From the NCBI GenBank assembly GCA_950295325.1, contig OX485804.1:61722533-61786532 (forward strand): a DNA stretch of 64,000 nucleotides, given 5' to 3'. The notes beneath the pieces were generated by a model. It searched no databases. It was not told where the DNA came from and saw only the letters and a program-made list of their open reading frames with translations. Shown here piece by piece: positions 11,183-22,440 of the stretch. Position 1 is the stretch's first letter. The number at the start of each line of letters is the position of its first letter. The DNA is from Polytrichum commune. Lineage: Eukaryota; Streptophyta; Polytrichopsida; Polytrichales; Polytrichaceae. The translations under genes were made by a program, and so were the position numbers.

Positions 11183-11236
11183 ATCCTTGGCAGGAATTGA
11201 ACCTAGCAATGCCTTCACCGCTTGAAGGCCAAGGAT
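11183..11236 (-). other. tRNA-like stem structure (tRNA relic or SINE head)
   Basis: On the minus strand an 8-bp closing stem (CCAAGGAT at 11229-11236 against ATCCTTGG at 11183-11190) encloses a 7-bp hairpin (11211-11229) and a perfect pol III B-box, GGTTCAATTCC (11193-11203). The first hairpin reads TGGCC..CAAGCGG, like an A-box/D-arm. There is room for only 39 nt inside, so the anticodon arm of a normal tRNA is missing. Most likely a deleted tRNA pseudogene or tRNA-derived repeat. A functional tRNA is unlikely. Confidence 0.4.
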
Positions 11237-12490
11237 CCCCCAATTCTTCATAGAAGCAATTGGATTTGGTCATGGAAAGGTTGCATAATTCAAAAAGTTT
11301 AAGGTTTAGGGTACTTCCTCAAGTGCATCATCAGATGCCCCAGACAAATAGCGCTTTGGATTGCTATACAAATGGTGAAACTTAGCAGCATCCTTCCAAA
11401 GATCTAGAGCACTTGTTAGAATGTCATCAAAATCATTGTTTGGGCCTTCTATAGCAACACGCAACATACTTTTAAGTTAGATGTAGACATTCGATTACGA
11501 AGTTTTTGTTTAATAGTATTTTGAACAAAAATCGCCCTTTCACGGAGGATGGAGGCGCCGCCGCGGAGCAAGTTGCCGTTCATCTTCGAAGCCCTGACCT
11601 GCATCCCTCGATACTTGCCTACACTCAGATACCCATGCTCATGACCTAGAGGGTATCGGTTACCATTTCCCGGGTATCGACCAGTATTTGAATACTCCTT
11701 CCGGCTTAAATCCAGTAACTCACAAGAAGAATCGGCTACATTTCCGGGACATTTTTTGGTCCATCGGCTAATTGCCAGAGGATTGAAATTACAATCGGAT
11801 TGCCATCCGATGGTTGGAAATTTGGACCGGCCATGAGGGGAAATCCATCGGCTGATAATGAACTAGCCGTCGGTTTTCCCCGACCATTGGTGAGGACCTG
11901 CATGAATAGAGATTCATTGAAATAACATTTGATTGAGGGCCTAGTCACATATGACTCCACACTACACTCGAGGATCCGTGACCACACTACATGATTTTGG
12001 AGGTGTGTTGGGATGGCCTTTGGAGACTTTCTTTTGGGCTCTCACAATATCATGGTCACGGCTCTTGGCTCATGTGTGAAGTGACCGTAAGTATGGAAAG
12101 TGGCCGAATTGTCTCAAAGTTCTTCTCAGTCAATAATGTGAAGGTTACCTGCTATGGTCGCCAAAGTTGTGGATAACAAGAGAGTTAATGAGTTTTAGGG
12201 GAAGAAAGACAAATGAGCATCCTAGTTGATTGTGTTAGGGCTAGAATTAAGTGCTTGCCTTTGAATTGAGACAAAGCCCAAGTAGTAGACAGTCGCATGG
12301 TAATTAGTATTAATTACTATTTGGAATTCTAAAATGCTATAATGTTTTACTTGCAATGTAAGTTCCTACCATGCAAAGTCTACCTACTAGATTCTAAGTG
12401 ATTTTACAATATCCCTTACTCAAAGATGTATGAATAAAATGATAGGTCTGATGTATTTTCTAATTCATGTGTTGTCAACTGAATACCAAC
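11237..12490. other. Intergenic DNA with a small GC-rich patch
   Basis: About 11546-11660 is GC-rich and holds a 30-odd-codon frame from ATG at 11550 (starts MEAPPRSKLPF) with no recognisable homology; it could be a stray exon fragment. A 7-bp hairpin, ATCGGAT-TGCC-ATCCGAT, lies near 11794-11811. A short MITE-core fragment (ACTATTTGGAATTC..AATGCTATAA) lies near 12311-12345. Confidence 0.45.
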
Positions 12491-12605
12491 ATATGAGTGC
12501 TAGACAATCATCCTGCATCTTTGAAAGAACAATGCAAATCTACCATTGTGGTAAATTTGCGAGTATTCTAGTGACGTAGGACAAGTTTTCAATGTGGAAT
12601 ACAAT
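12491..12605 (+). repeat. Dispersed repeat R4, copy a
   Basis: Aligns with 50870-51005 through the landmarks GAACAATGCAAAT, GTAAATTT and AAGTTTTCA.TG. Diverged, non-coding. Confidence 0.4.
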
Positions 12606-14437
12606 TACTTATGGTTTGTATGCTTGTATTGACTTAAACATTCAGCTTTTGGTAGGCATTTGCTTCCTACCGGGTTGCAATCAAACACAACTCCCAAGTT
12701 GTAAAGAAGTTATCATACGTGTCATGACACCTCCCGCCCAGCGTGGGGTTTTTTTATACCGACAAGATAACTCAAATTTCAATTCTTAGAAAGTTGTGAA
12801 GGTAGCTAAGGGGGGAGGGGGGAAGGGGGGGAAGTTTGACAAGCGTGCACATGTGCCTTTTTGCTCAAGTGAAAGATGTTTGAGCACGTGCGGTGGCCAT
12901 ATATTTTCTTCTTCTCATTCTCCGATTTTATAAACTCAAGTGGGCAAAAGTGACCTACTAAACTCAAGATAGGGAGTTTGGGTAACCTTATTGGATACCC
13001 TAGGTTGGATGAAGGTCCAAACCGAACTAGATATCACATAAAGGTGGACAAAAGAGTGGTCTTATCGAGTGCTACCTAGACGAGACTCTTGTGCGGGTAG
13101 CCCTTTGAAAACCATGTATTGTATGGTTGAGGCATGCATGCATGGGATTGGGCTTATATTATTCGGCTCTCAAAGTCCATGGCTAGTAGTGTCTTGTGGG
13201 CATGGTCAACGTATAGCCAACCCGGCCCAACCCGGCATGGGAAAGAAGTTGTGGAGCCCAACATAATGGTGGCTTATCTTCTCCCCAAAATAAGCATATT
13301 ATGAGCAACTCGGCCACTTATTCAGGTATATGAGCTTAAAATTTACATTCTTTTCAAAATGGTACAAATGCACGACAATCCTACATTTGTATTTCAAAAC
13401 GTAAAGATTTTTCTCAAATTTTAGAGAAACCTAACTTTATAGTCAATGTTTGTTTTAGGCTCATATCCTTTATGTGGATTCACCACAAAATATCTACTTC
13501 ATTAAGAAGCATGTGAATAATGATGGTTCATCTTGTTTTCTGAAAGAAGAGCCATTTGATCTCCTAATAAGGTATGTGAGCCTTAAAATAATATTTCTTA
13601 TAATATTATTAATATTTTACATTCTATATTTGCATTTCAAAATAAAACGACGTGCTACATTTTAAACGATTCAATTTATGGGCCTATTAAAATGCTACGA
13701 AGCAAACTTTAGGCTTTCCAACCTCCTACGACATGCATGCCCTAAACAAAGTCATATTTTCATATTTAAGAAAAACATGTGGGTTGGAGGTATGTAGGTT
13801 GTATGTTGATTTTGGTGTCAAATCAACTAAGAATAAGAATCATCAAGCTAAAGATTGTTCATGTATTTTTTTTTCACATGGATGGATGAGGTATTCTTTG
13901 AATATACCATAGAAAACAAATCCTTACATTACTTTGAAGGTTTTTCCATGCTTGAAGTAAATTCACATGGTTAAATTATGAAACATTTAATAAATTATGT
14001 GAACAAAAGGAAGTAACATTCTTCAAGGATTTTTTTTAAATTTTTTATTATCAGTAGTAGTAGTAGTAGTATTTTATTTTTATTTCTAAAATTCCTTGTG
14101 ATGCCCATCCAAAATACATGTAGAATTATACCAACACAAAGATGAAGCCTTGGAGCCATACTTCACAATGGTGGAAATCTTGGAGTTTATCTCTCTTTCT
14201 TCTATGTAAGTAAATAGATTCTTGAAAAGTCTAATACGAATCAAAAAAACCCACATGAGTTTAAGAAACTTCATACTTAAAATGCAACGTACAAAAAGAG
14301 GAGAAGAAATTGTTGTAAGGAAGAAGAAGAAGGAAAAAAAAACTAACATTAGTATTGCTATCTAAGTGATTTTGTTTTTGCACAAATCTATTTTACCTTG
14401 CTCGTGTTGTTTGTCATGAAGTTGTGCTCACATGCAC
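12606..14437. other. AT-rich intergenic DNA
   Basis: Holds G-rich runs at about 12810-12833, long T runs at 13867 and 14030-14046, and a (GTA)n tract at about 14053-14070. No coding sequence recognised. Confidence 0.5.
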
Positions 14438-14439
14438 TA

Positions 14440-14750
14440 CACTAATTACGATATTTGGTGGGGATAACAAACACAAACACAATCAGGGTTTGCCCATGTC
14501 TCTTCCCACGAAATTACTTTCACAATGCAAATAAGCATTTGCATACCATGTAATTATAGTTGGTTTATCAATTTTATGTATGTCAATGTGTGACTTTGTA
14601 GATTGGACTCGGCACATGTAAATGGGGTCATGTCACAATGACCACCCCAGTCAGATGAGAAGTGTATTTTATGATCATGATTTTCTAGTAGTGTATACAA
14701 ATTCTATTACATGAAATCAATGTGAAATGCACCAAATACCATATTTAGTG
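14440..14750. mobile_element. TA-flanked MITE, family M6
   Basis: 311 bp between TA dinucleotides (14438-14439, 14751-14752). Ends are CACTAATTACGATATTTGGTG and, reverse-complemented, CACTAAATATGGTATTTGGTG. The tips belong to the same TIR style as M1 and M3. The interior contains one arm of the CACTA-like foldback described at 14775-14970 (here about 14600-14694, ending CTAGTAGTG), so the element is composite. Confidence 0.65.
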
Positions 14751-14774
14751 TACATCATTGTAAGAAGGTGCAAC

Positions 14775-14970
14775 CACTATTAGAAAATGGGATCTTAGAA
14801 CACACTTCCTATTCGACACGGACAATCACTGTGACATGGTCCCATTTACATGTGTCGAGTCCAATCTTCAATTGCCATAGATTGGAGTCGACACACGTAA
14901 ATGGGTCATGTTGCAATGATTGCATGTGTCAAATGGGAGGTGTGTGGTATTATCCACAATTCTAGTAGTG
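14775..14970. mobile_element. CACTA-like foldback element
   Basis: The ends are CACTATTAGAA and its partner TTCTAGTAGTG. Almost the whole 196 bp is a palindrome: arms 14775-14867 and 14879-14970, with an 11-nt loop. The central 65 bp of each arm pair well (for example CCAATCT with AGATTGG, and GTGTCGA with TCGACAC). The CACTA terminus suggests a CMC-type MITE. The flanking triplets AAC and ACC match at only two of three bases, so the TSD is not secure. Confidence 0.65.
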
Positions 14971-15453
14971 ACCACACTCGGTTGTGAAATTGTCTAGGTG
15001 ACAAGCTCAGGCAACATGAGTAAATGGATCTAATATGCTTGGACTAAAAAATCTTGAATTTTGTCTTCACCTAGAGTTCATCAAGCTTGATATTTAATGA
15101 TTGAGTTGCCAAATTTGTTTGAGACAACAACTAGTAGTCAACCAAACTCTTCTTAAGTTGGAAGTTCAATTTGAAAATAAACTAGGACCTTGCAAACAAT
15201 AGCAATCATGTTCTTGTTACTTGTCTCCCCAATTTCTAGTAAAACTTTTACCATATCATGAGTTGACCGGTCTCCTTAGTTGATCAACTGGACTAGTGAA
15301 GCAACCTTATGAGGGAGGGAGGGTTAACACAAGTTTTATTCACCCTCTTTCAATAGAGCCGTGTGATCCACCACTCAATCACCTCAGATAAAACAATATC
15401 ATCTACAATGAAGTTTATGATGTGCTAAATTTTAGAAGATATTTCCCCCTTGT

Positions 15454-16050
15454 GGACAATAATTACTTTGGGTCACAACCCTTACGTCCATATTCCATGT
15501 TATTAAAGATTGGCATCCAATGACCTCATGTTATGAGTCACTTTTAGATCAAATCATCCACCATATTCCAAGATACTTCATTCCCATCGTCATGTCATGG
15601 AGGCACACTTTACTTTCAAACGGCCTCATAGACATGGAAGAAACTAAGTCGCAACATGATCTCATGCACCGCCCGCTCATGTCATGTCTTCCAACTATGG
15701 CTCCGCCCACAATCATGGTGGTGTGTTCTTCCATCAACAACCTCCATGAAGCAAACCCGTTTGATTGCATGCCCGGATGGTACGATAATTCTCGGGTTGA
15801 CAAACTCAAGCTTGTGGGCAAAGCATTGTACCCTCGTAGCCTAGAGAATAATAAGCCTACCGCTAAATACTAGCCCACAAAAGGCAAGTAGCCATATATT
15901 CCTAGCAAGGGCTAACACGAAAAAAAATCGTACATGGCGATTATGGCCCCCTACATTTACCCTAGAGATATTGAGAGCTTGAAGAAAGGGGCCTTCGCAT
16001 TGGTGAGGAGCCGCTTATGTACGCTTGTTCGATCAACTCCACTTTAGAGT
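15454..16050 (+). pseudogene. Possible decayed coding sequence, unknown family
   Basis: A 117-codon frame (15520-15873), one of the longer ones in the window, continues in the same frame past three stops to about 16050. The downstream part contains YMAIMAPYIYPRDIESLK. No conserved domain, signal peptide or membrane segment was recognised. Codon use is not distinctive in this AT-rich DNA. It could be a degraded retroelement or host gene, or chance. No function is proposed. Confidence 0.25.
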
Positions 16051-16179
16051 TGAGCTTCAACTTGAGAGCTTCAACATTTTGCCGGGCTTCTAGGTGATGT
16101 CTTGTTGGATCTTATGTGGAAGCAATAACAACATGTTCTTGATCAAAATCTTAAGTTATTTTCATGGAGGTTGCTTAAG

Positions 16180-16650
16180 TATGTTGAGTATTTGAGCCCT
16201 CATTTTGTGGGTTCCAAGTCAATGTACTTGCAAACATTCTTTGACTTCTCATGAGTTCTCCTTGTTTAAAAACATCTTTATCTTGATATCCCGTTTGAGT
16301 AGACTCACTTTAGACTTGCTCAAACTATTGAAAACTTGAGGAATGTTGAACCTCACAATGACATGAAATTCATTTTAAAGTTCAAGAAATCAAAAGACTT
16401 ATACTCCACTATCAAAATGGGATCAAATTTATCCAATTCTGTAGAGATAGTGGGGTGTGGTGACCTTTGTGAGGTAACGGTCTTAAAACCAACATGACAA
16501 TCTAGTTGGTAGAAGGACTAGAGACTACCTAGTGCTACATTTTGGTGATTTAGGACATGGCTTGAACTTTGGATGAAAGTTGGTCAATATTCAAGTATCA
16601 AACCCTCAAAAATTGTAGATCTAAGCTCTCAACTTGAGCTCTAAAGTATG
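16180..16650 (+). repeat. Dispersed repeat R7, copy a
   Basis: Aligns loosely with 43780-44040. Shared landmarks are ATTCTTTG.CT, TTGATATCC, CACTTTA..TTGCTCAAAC, GAACTTTGGATGAAAG and AAAATTG.A. Non-coding, old. Confidence 0.45.
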
Positions 16651-16684
16651 TAGGTGTTATTATTGTATTCTTCTTATCGGATAC

Positions 16685-17283
16685 CTATATTTGATTGGTA
16701 TGTGATTTAGTGAGTATCAAGAAACAAACACTATAAAAAAACATCCTCGAAAGAGATTGAACTATGTTTCAAATTTATCAACCATTGCACACCCAATAGT
16801 GCACATAGTTGGGAGGACCTATGTGCTTAGTTGAGGTATCAACAAACATGTAAATTTGATACTTAAATCAAGAGAGGTTCAATTTTTTATTCGATCTGTT
16901 GATGAACCATCATAGATTTGCTAATCCAACATTAGTTTCACTGTTTAAGGTATGTGGGTGTTGCTCGGTTAGTTTGTCATGTTCTCCAACTTCTACCAAT
17001 TAGATTTATGCAATAAAATGTGTGTTGCATTAGCTTATCTACAATGAAAGGTAAGAAAATATCAGGTCTTCCATGATTTGGTTATAATTCTCGAAAGTGC
17101 ATGTTTGTTGATTTCTTGGTTGAGTACATATATAGGTCCTCCCAATTATGTTCACTATTGAGCATAGAGTAGTTGATAAGTCTAATGACGTAGTCCAATT
17201 TCTTTTTAAAATGTATCTTTATGATTTTTGTTCTTTGATCCTCACCTAACCACACACCAATCAAATACATGTGTTTGGCTAAG
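16685..17283. repeat. Large foldback: inverted arms of about 180 bp
   Basis: The left arm (about 16685-16860) and right arm (about 17088-17283) are inverted copies of each other. Landmarks are TTTGATTGGT.TGTG, AAGAA(C)AAA, AATAGTG, TTGGGAGGACCTAT and ATCAACAAACATG, mirrored on the right. A third copy of the left arm lies at 47575-47765 without its inverted partner. This may be a TIR element with long arms, but no target duplication was identified. Confidence 0.55.
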
Positions 17284-17350
17284 AAATGTACACCACTCAT
17301 GTACATTGAATCTACCGTAGAGGTGCTCTATTTCATTGTTACAGTAACTA

Positions 17351-17886
17351 CATTGTTCTATGGTATTTAGTGTCACATGTGTAAGAGTGTCACTTCCCCT
17401 ATTTTGAGGCGTATGCTAGGTTACATCAATGGTCATCAACTTCATCATTAGGGTCACCTCATGACACATGACATTCAAATGTGCTTACTTATGCCTTGGC
17501 TTAAGTGTGGTCAATAATATAATGAGGTGTATGCCTATGTTCACAATGGTTTGCAAGATGACTAAAGTTTATACATATGACACTTGGCATTAGTATGCTC
17601 AAAGAATATCTTCCTCTTGGATATTAAAATGTAAGCACATAACAATTTCCATTAGTATGCTGAAGAAAATCCTCCCCTTGCATACTAAAATGCAAAACGA
17701 TCATCTTAATTATTCCAATGTGCTACCCTAAATGTCATAATATAATAATTTTCATTAAAAAAAACTACACATGTTGAAAAATCGTACCATATTGGCAATG
17801 AATGAATGTGACACTTTGAAACCTCCAAGCATCTAGTTTAGGCCCTGCCCAATTAATGTACATGACACTAAATACCACAAACGATG
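17351..17886. mobile_element. TA-flanked MITE, family M3, copy a
   Basis: 536 bp between TA dinucleotides (17349-17350, 17887-17888). The left end is CATTGTTCTATGGTATTTAG then TGTCACATG. The right end reverse-complements to CATCGTTTGTGGTATTTAG then TGTCATG. The interior has recurring CATTAGTATGCT and TCTTCCTCTTG motifs, also present in 47982-48460 and 49835-50302. No protein is encoded. Confidence 0.8.
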
Positions 17887-17888
17887 TA

Positions 17889-19659
17889 GTGTTGGAATGT
17901 AGTTTTCACGTGGGATTCAAGAAGGCCTCAACCAACTTAAAAATAACACTAGAAAAAACTTGAGGCATAAACAATTCTTAATTTTTATCGTAATAAAGAG
18001 CCCTCTGTGATAATTGATTGAAAGTTGGAGAACATGAAAATCTACACATGAACACATCCGACCCACTATTATCTAGAATCTAGTGGACGAGTGTCCTACA
18101 TGGAAACTCACCCCAAGTAGAATATCCCTTGAATTTTATTGTGGACCCCATCTATCACCCTCCCTTTTGTTGGTGCATTAGTACTTCGCCCAACTTTTTT
18201 GGGCGGGCAACTACCCCAATGCCCGCCCGCCCGCCCATTCATTCATCGGGTCGCTAGCCAATAGCGATGGTTGGTGGCACGTCCTTCCGCGCCGTGTGAC
18301 CCAATTCGGCGCAATTGATTGGGTAGGTGTATGTAAGTTATGAATGTGGGCTCTCATATGAGTCCCACCCTTTGCCATGGCCTTGTCAATCTTTTTCACC
18401 CTTGTGATGGATTGGCAATCATGTACTTATTGGGTTCGTGTTCAAACTAGAATCCTCCCCAATACCATGGATGCAACAAAATGTAGCAAGAAAAAGGGTT
18501 GTTGTCATCACGTTTATGGTCGTTCCATCTTACTTGACTCATGAGGGTAACTCTCTTGTAGAGATATGAATCATGTGTGATGGAGGAGTACTTTTGATTG
18601 GGCTACAAAGTAACACACAAATTTATGGGATGTTTTGCACATTTAGGTTGTATGCAAGTATTTAGACTAGTTCAAGTATTTATACCAACAAGTTTCTTTT
18701 CCAAGTATTTGAGGTATTAGGATTTTTTTTTTAAAAAAAAAAAATTTACCCCAAGGTTGTATGCATGCCAATTTGAAGTGTTTAAGACAATTTGAGAAGT
18801 TTTAGTGTTGATTGCCAGTTTTTTTGCAAGCAATTTAAGTCTTAAGACATATTTTATGTGGAGAGTTGTGTTTTGTTGGTTTCCAAGGTTGGATATTTGA
18901 CGATTTGAGGTTTTTAAGCTAGATTAAGGGTATTTTGTTGTATATTTTGGGTTTTATTTTAAGGTTTTGTATTTTGTTGCTTTTCAACCTCTACTTTATG
19001 AAGGTCTTTGGTGATCAATGTGTGTAGCTCATCCTCTAGCTGCGCCGCAACATCTAGTTGGTGGTTGGGTCTCATGTAAAGAGAAGGAATATTCGGAGTA
19101 GGTGAGGCATTTTTGGGTACCCTATAGATGTTTTGGATAAGCGTATTGCACCTAGGTTGGCAAATGATGCATCTTGCATGATTACCCTAAATTGGTTTTC
19201 TAAAACCAAAAGCCAACTCAAGTACAAATATGATGGTATTGACATGCATTGGGTAGGTATAGAGACCATAATCTCTTCTATCACAATGACTTTTGGTCCC
19301 CATGATATGTACAAACTAGATGCTTGTGACACAAAAACTCTAAAAAAGAGTTTGTTTCTAGTATGAAAAAACAAGAATAAATTTTGTTATGGTTTGTTAC
19401 AGTAAGTTTGGGCACCCACTTCACTTTTTAACTAGAAGATGGTGTTTGGTATCTCCTAATAATGGTTTTTTCTAAATCACCTCCAAAAATAAGAAAATTT
19501 ACAATATCATATCAAAATAGGTAGTCCCCCCCCCCCCCCAAACGGAGATAATCCCCTCTATTATAAACATTGTTATCGCACATGGTCTCCTAAATAATAT
19601 AGAGAGGAACTTTTTTGAGGTTGCATAAGAGCATTCTTCTTATTCAACTATATTAATTA
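17889..19659. other. Intergenic DNA with a (GCCC)n GC patch
   Basis: A GC-rich patch at about 18195-18300 contains (CCCG)n at 18221-18236 and a GGGCGGGCA segment that can pair with it. T8/A12 runs occur at 18722-18745. A run of 14 C lies at 19526-19539. No gene was recognised. A pair of overlapping opposite-strand frames around 19072-19374 lacks any motif. Confidence 0.5.
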
Positions 19660-20250
19660 TGGTAAATACAATATATTGTGGGCGTATAGGTATAGTCTCA
19701 CTTACCCTTTGCATCCCTATGGTGGGGTCCACAATATACACCATACACATGACAATAGTGTATAGTGCTCAATGCACTTGAATGTTTAATATTTTGCTTT
19801 CTTCTCATTCTTTCACTTCTAGTTGTGCATAAGGTATCAATTGTAAGCAACTAAGGATTTGAATCTAAAGAGCATAAAGTCACTTCCTAAGTCCAAGAAT
19901 TAAGGAGACAACATCAAACACCAACATCCATGTGTTTCTTGAAGGTATACAAGTAGTTGATCTTTGAGCAGTTGCTACGTTTAAATGACTAAGAACAAGG
20001 ACATGATTTTGATGTCTTTAGAAAGAGCATGAGAACCTTTACAAGATAGATTGCTTCTTTGTAGAAGATGGACAATACCTCCAAAGTGCCCAAATGCGCC
20101 TCTTGCCTACAAAGCTATCAAAGTCTAGTGTATATGTAGCATATCCAAAACTTTATCAAGATCTCCAAGTGCCTAGATTTGCCTCTTTGCTTGCCAATAT
20201 CTTGCTATACACAGTTTAGTAGTTTACATAATGGAAATCACAATATTAGA
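19660..20250 (+). repeat. Dispersed repeat R3, copy b (uninterrupted)
   Basis: Partner of 9240-10360, lacking the R2 segment. It gives the uninterrupted arrangement ...AATATACACCAT...TTCTTTCACTTCTAGTTG.... Confidence 0.55.
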
Positions 20251-21359
20251 TGAGAACTTCCATACATAGACCACAAAATAGTCAAATTTTTAGGCTTTAA
20301 ATTCTAGAACTCTCCTCATTGCATCCACCAATAAAATATTCAACTGCACTTCATGAATGTTCTAAACCGCATTTTAAAGTGGACTCCCATAATTTATTTT
20401 TTTGCTATTACTCGACCCAAGTAAAACAAACAAAAAATACCAGGGTATTAGGTTTTTAGGGAACATTGGTATAAGGATTGAGTGTCACATTGGGATAGGA
20501 AAGCTATAACAATTGATGGTTCTTCATTCTCAATTTCCTCTTAACAAGGTTAATTATCCACTCCTCTCTCTCATGAAGGTTTGTTTGTGCTTCTTACAGT
20601 TGTGTGTGAATCTGTCCTATATGTGGATTCCTCGGTGTTCTATTTGCATGCTTCTACATCAATTGTGAAGCTCAATAGCTTAGGGTAATAGTCTTGTAGC
20701 TTGGCAATGGTCATTTTCCCTTTTTAGGAGGCAATAATCTATTGAAGACTTTCGTTGGGAGTTTTTTACATTAGTCCATTCCTTGATTACTTCATTTTTA
20801 CTTGCCATTCAACAAAACATTGCATCGACCAAACATTTGACATTCAATTATAGTTCAAATTCCATGAAAAGACCAAAACCAACACCTACAAGTTAAGAAA
20901 ATTGTCCCAACACTCTCATACAAGTACATCAACAAGACAATAATCAATAAAAATGACACGTATAGGTTATGGCCAAGCCATCCAATCAACCATACAAATC
21001 AGTCTATGTAATGGCAAATAGTCATAATTCCAACAACCTAATTGCCTAACCACTTCCTAACAACTGCGCTAACTCGCTCAATTGTGCCCTCTTGCTTCTA
21101 GCCTATCTCTCTATCTCTCTACTTTACTTTCATTTTTAGTTATGAGGTTGATCGCCTATCTCTCTAAGAGCTTCATTCAACGAACCTCTCCGTATCATAT
21201 TTTTTCCATCTTCGAGCGATATACTCTTGTCTCTCTCAGACTCTTCTTCAATCAACCTCGGCTATATTGGTTTACATCGTGCGTGCATCCTCAATGTCAT
21301 ATGTTCTATCTACTCTTCATTCTATCATCAAGAATAACACATCAAACTTAGTAAATGGC
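20251..21359. other. AT-rich intergenic DNA
   Basis: No recognisable gene. Contains a CTATCTCTCTATCTCTCTA tract at about 21103-21121. Confidence 0.5.
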
Positions 21360-22440
21360 TCTCATAACTTTCAATTTCTTATTGCCTCGTCAACTGGCTA
21401 ATTAGGCTCAAACCTAATTGTGTTTATAACATCTCTCTGCCACAACATGGTCAATACTTTCTCTTGACCGACATTCAGCTCTAACTTGCTCACTCAATCT
21501 TTCTCCTTCTCCTTGGCCTATCGCCAAAGTTTGTTCATTTGCACTCAATTTTGATCATTATTATCATTAATAATTGTCTCTTGATCCTCACAATGCTCTT
21601 GCTTAGACTCAAGATTAAAGCCATTGCTGACACACATTTAAGATAGTTGATTGCACACAATAATACAAAACTCCATCTTAGTTGGAATATTGGCTATATC
21701 ATATGAATATTCTGAGTATCATTTCATATCATAGGAGATATGAATGTTTGGTGATAATCCACTCAATAGTTCTCTCACAGACACTATCTCGCTCAGTTAA
21801 CCCTTATTCAAGGCTCTAGTCTCCCTTGCTGCTTCAATAGCTTCAAATTCAGATAGATAGAAACTCCGGTCCCTTTTTAGCAAGGGGCCGGCGTGAATAA
21901 AGTGTCCGTTCATAATGCCAATGACCCGATGCCCATTGGACAAGGGGGGCATTGGGACAATACTACTCTCCCCTTTCGAGGATGGACACTATAGTGACAC
22001 ACTATACTAGTTCCTAGCTAGCCACTAGTGCCTTGAAGATACCGGACATGGTATCCCCCCAAAGGGCTTTGAGGTACCCATACAACAAGGTCCAAGGACC
22101 CCCCACCATAGTTGGCTTCAAATTCATAGCCTAATGCCCTCACGTTCTCTCGCGCTATTCTACACTCTTTGAGCTCTCTAAGCTACTTCTTGACTATTGT
22201 CGTGCCTTCTTGTAGTCATGTTTGGTGGCTAACATCTTAAGTAGTTATGACCGTCTTTACCTCACAATTGCCTCATGTTTTCAACTAATAGATTTTTTCA
22301 CATCTTATCAATGTTCTTTTACAGAATGCCAAGGCCTACATATGAAAATAAAAAGATTATGGCCAAAAATTCTAGATTACAACTCTGTATGCACAAATGA
22401 CCATGCTCCCTACATGATACAGTAGTGGCATTTTTGGGCT
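21360..22440 (-). pseudogene. Decayed coiled-coil protein, possibly retrotransposon gag
   Basis: On the minus strand one frame stays readable far longer than chance, punctured mostly by stops where Glu, Arg or Gln codons would fit. It includes LRELKECRIARENVRALGY and, after removal of the SINE-like insertion at 21852-22114, continues in frame into EFEAIEAARETRALN and LSEIVSVRELLSGLSP. Further on it reads AKEKEKD.VSKLELNVGQ and VLTMLWQRDVINTIRFEPN. The charged heptad-like pattern suggests a coiled coil, as in many plant gag-type proteins. No catalytic domain or zinc knuckle was seen, and the upstream limit is unclear. Exact identity is unknown; a host coiled-coil gene cannot be excluded. Confidence 0.4.
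21852..22114 (-). mobile_element. SINE-like retroposon, copy 1, with 12-bp target duplication
   Basis: 263 bp flanked by perfect GCTTCAAATTCA repeats (21840-21851 and 22115-22126). Read on the minus strand, it ends GACCGGAGTTTC followed by a (TCTA)n tail next to the duplication, as expected for target-primed retroposition. It interrupts the coiled-coil frame, which rejoins in frame when the insert and one duplication are removed. It matches 6219-6355. No ORF and no convincing A or B box, so it may be tRNA-independent or a short LINE-tail derivative. Confidence 0.7.

Noticed and set aside
13069-13266. Possible coding or rRNA-like segment
   Set aside because: The CGGGTAGCCC and AACCCGGCCCAACCCGGC words looked structured, but no rRNA or tRNA motif or protein domain could be matched.
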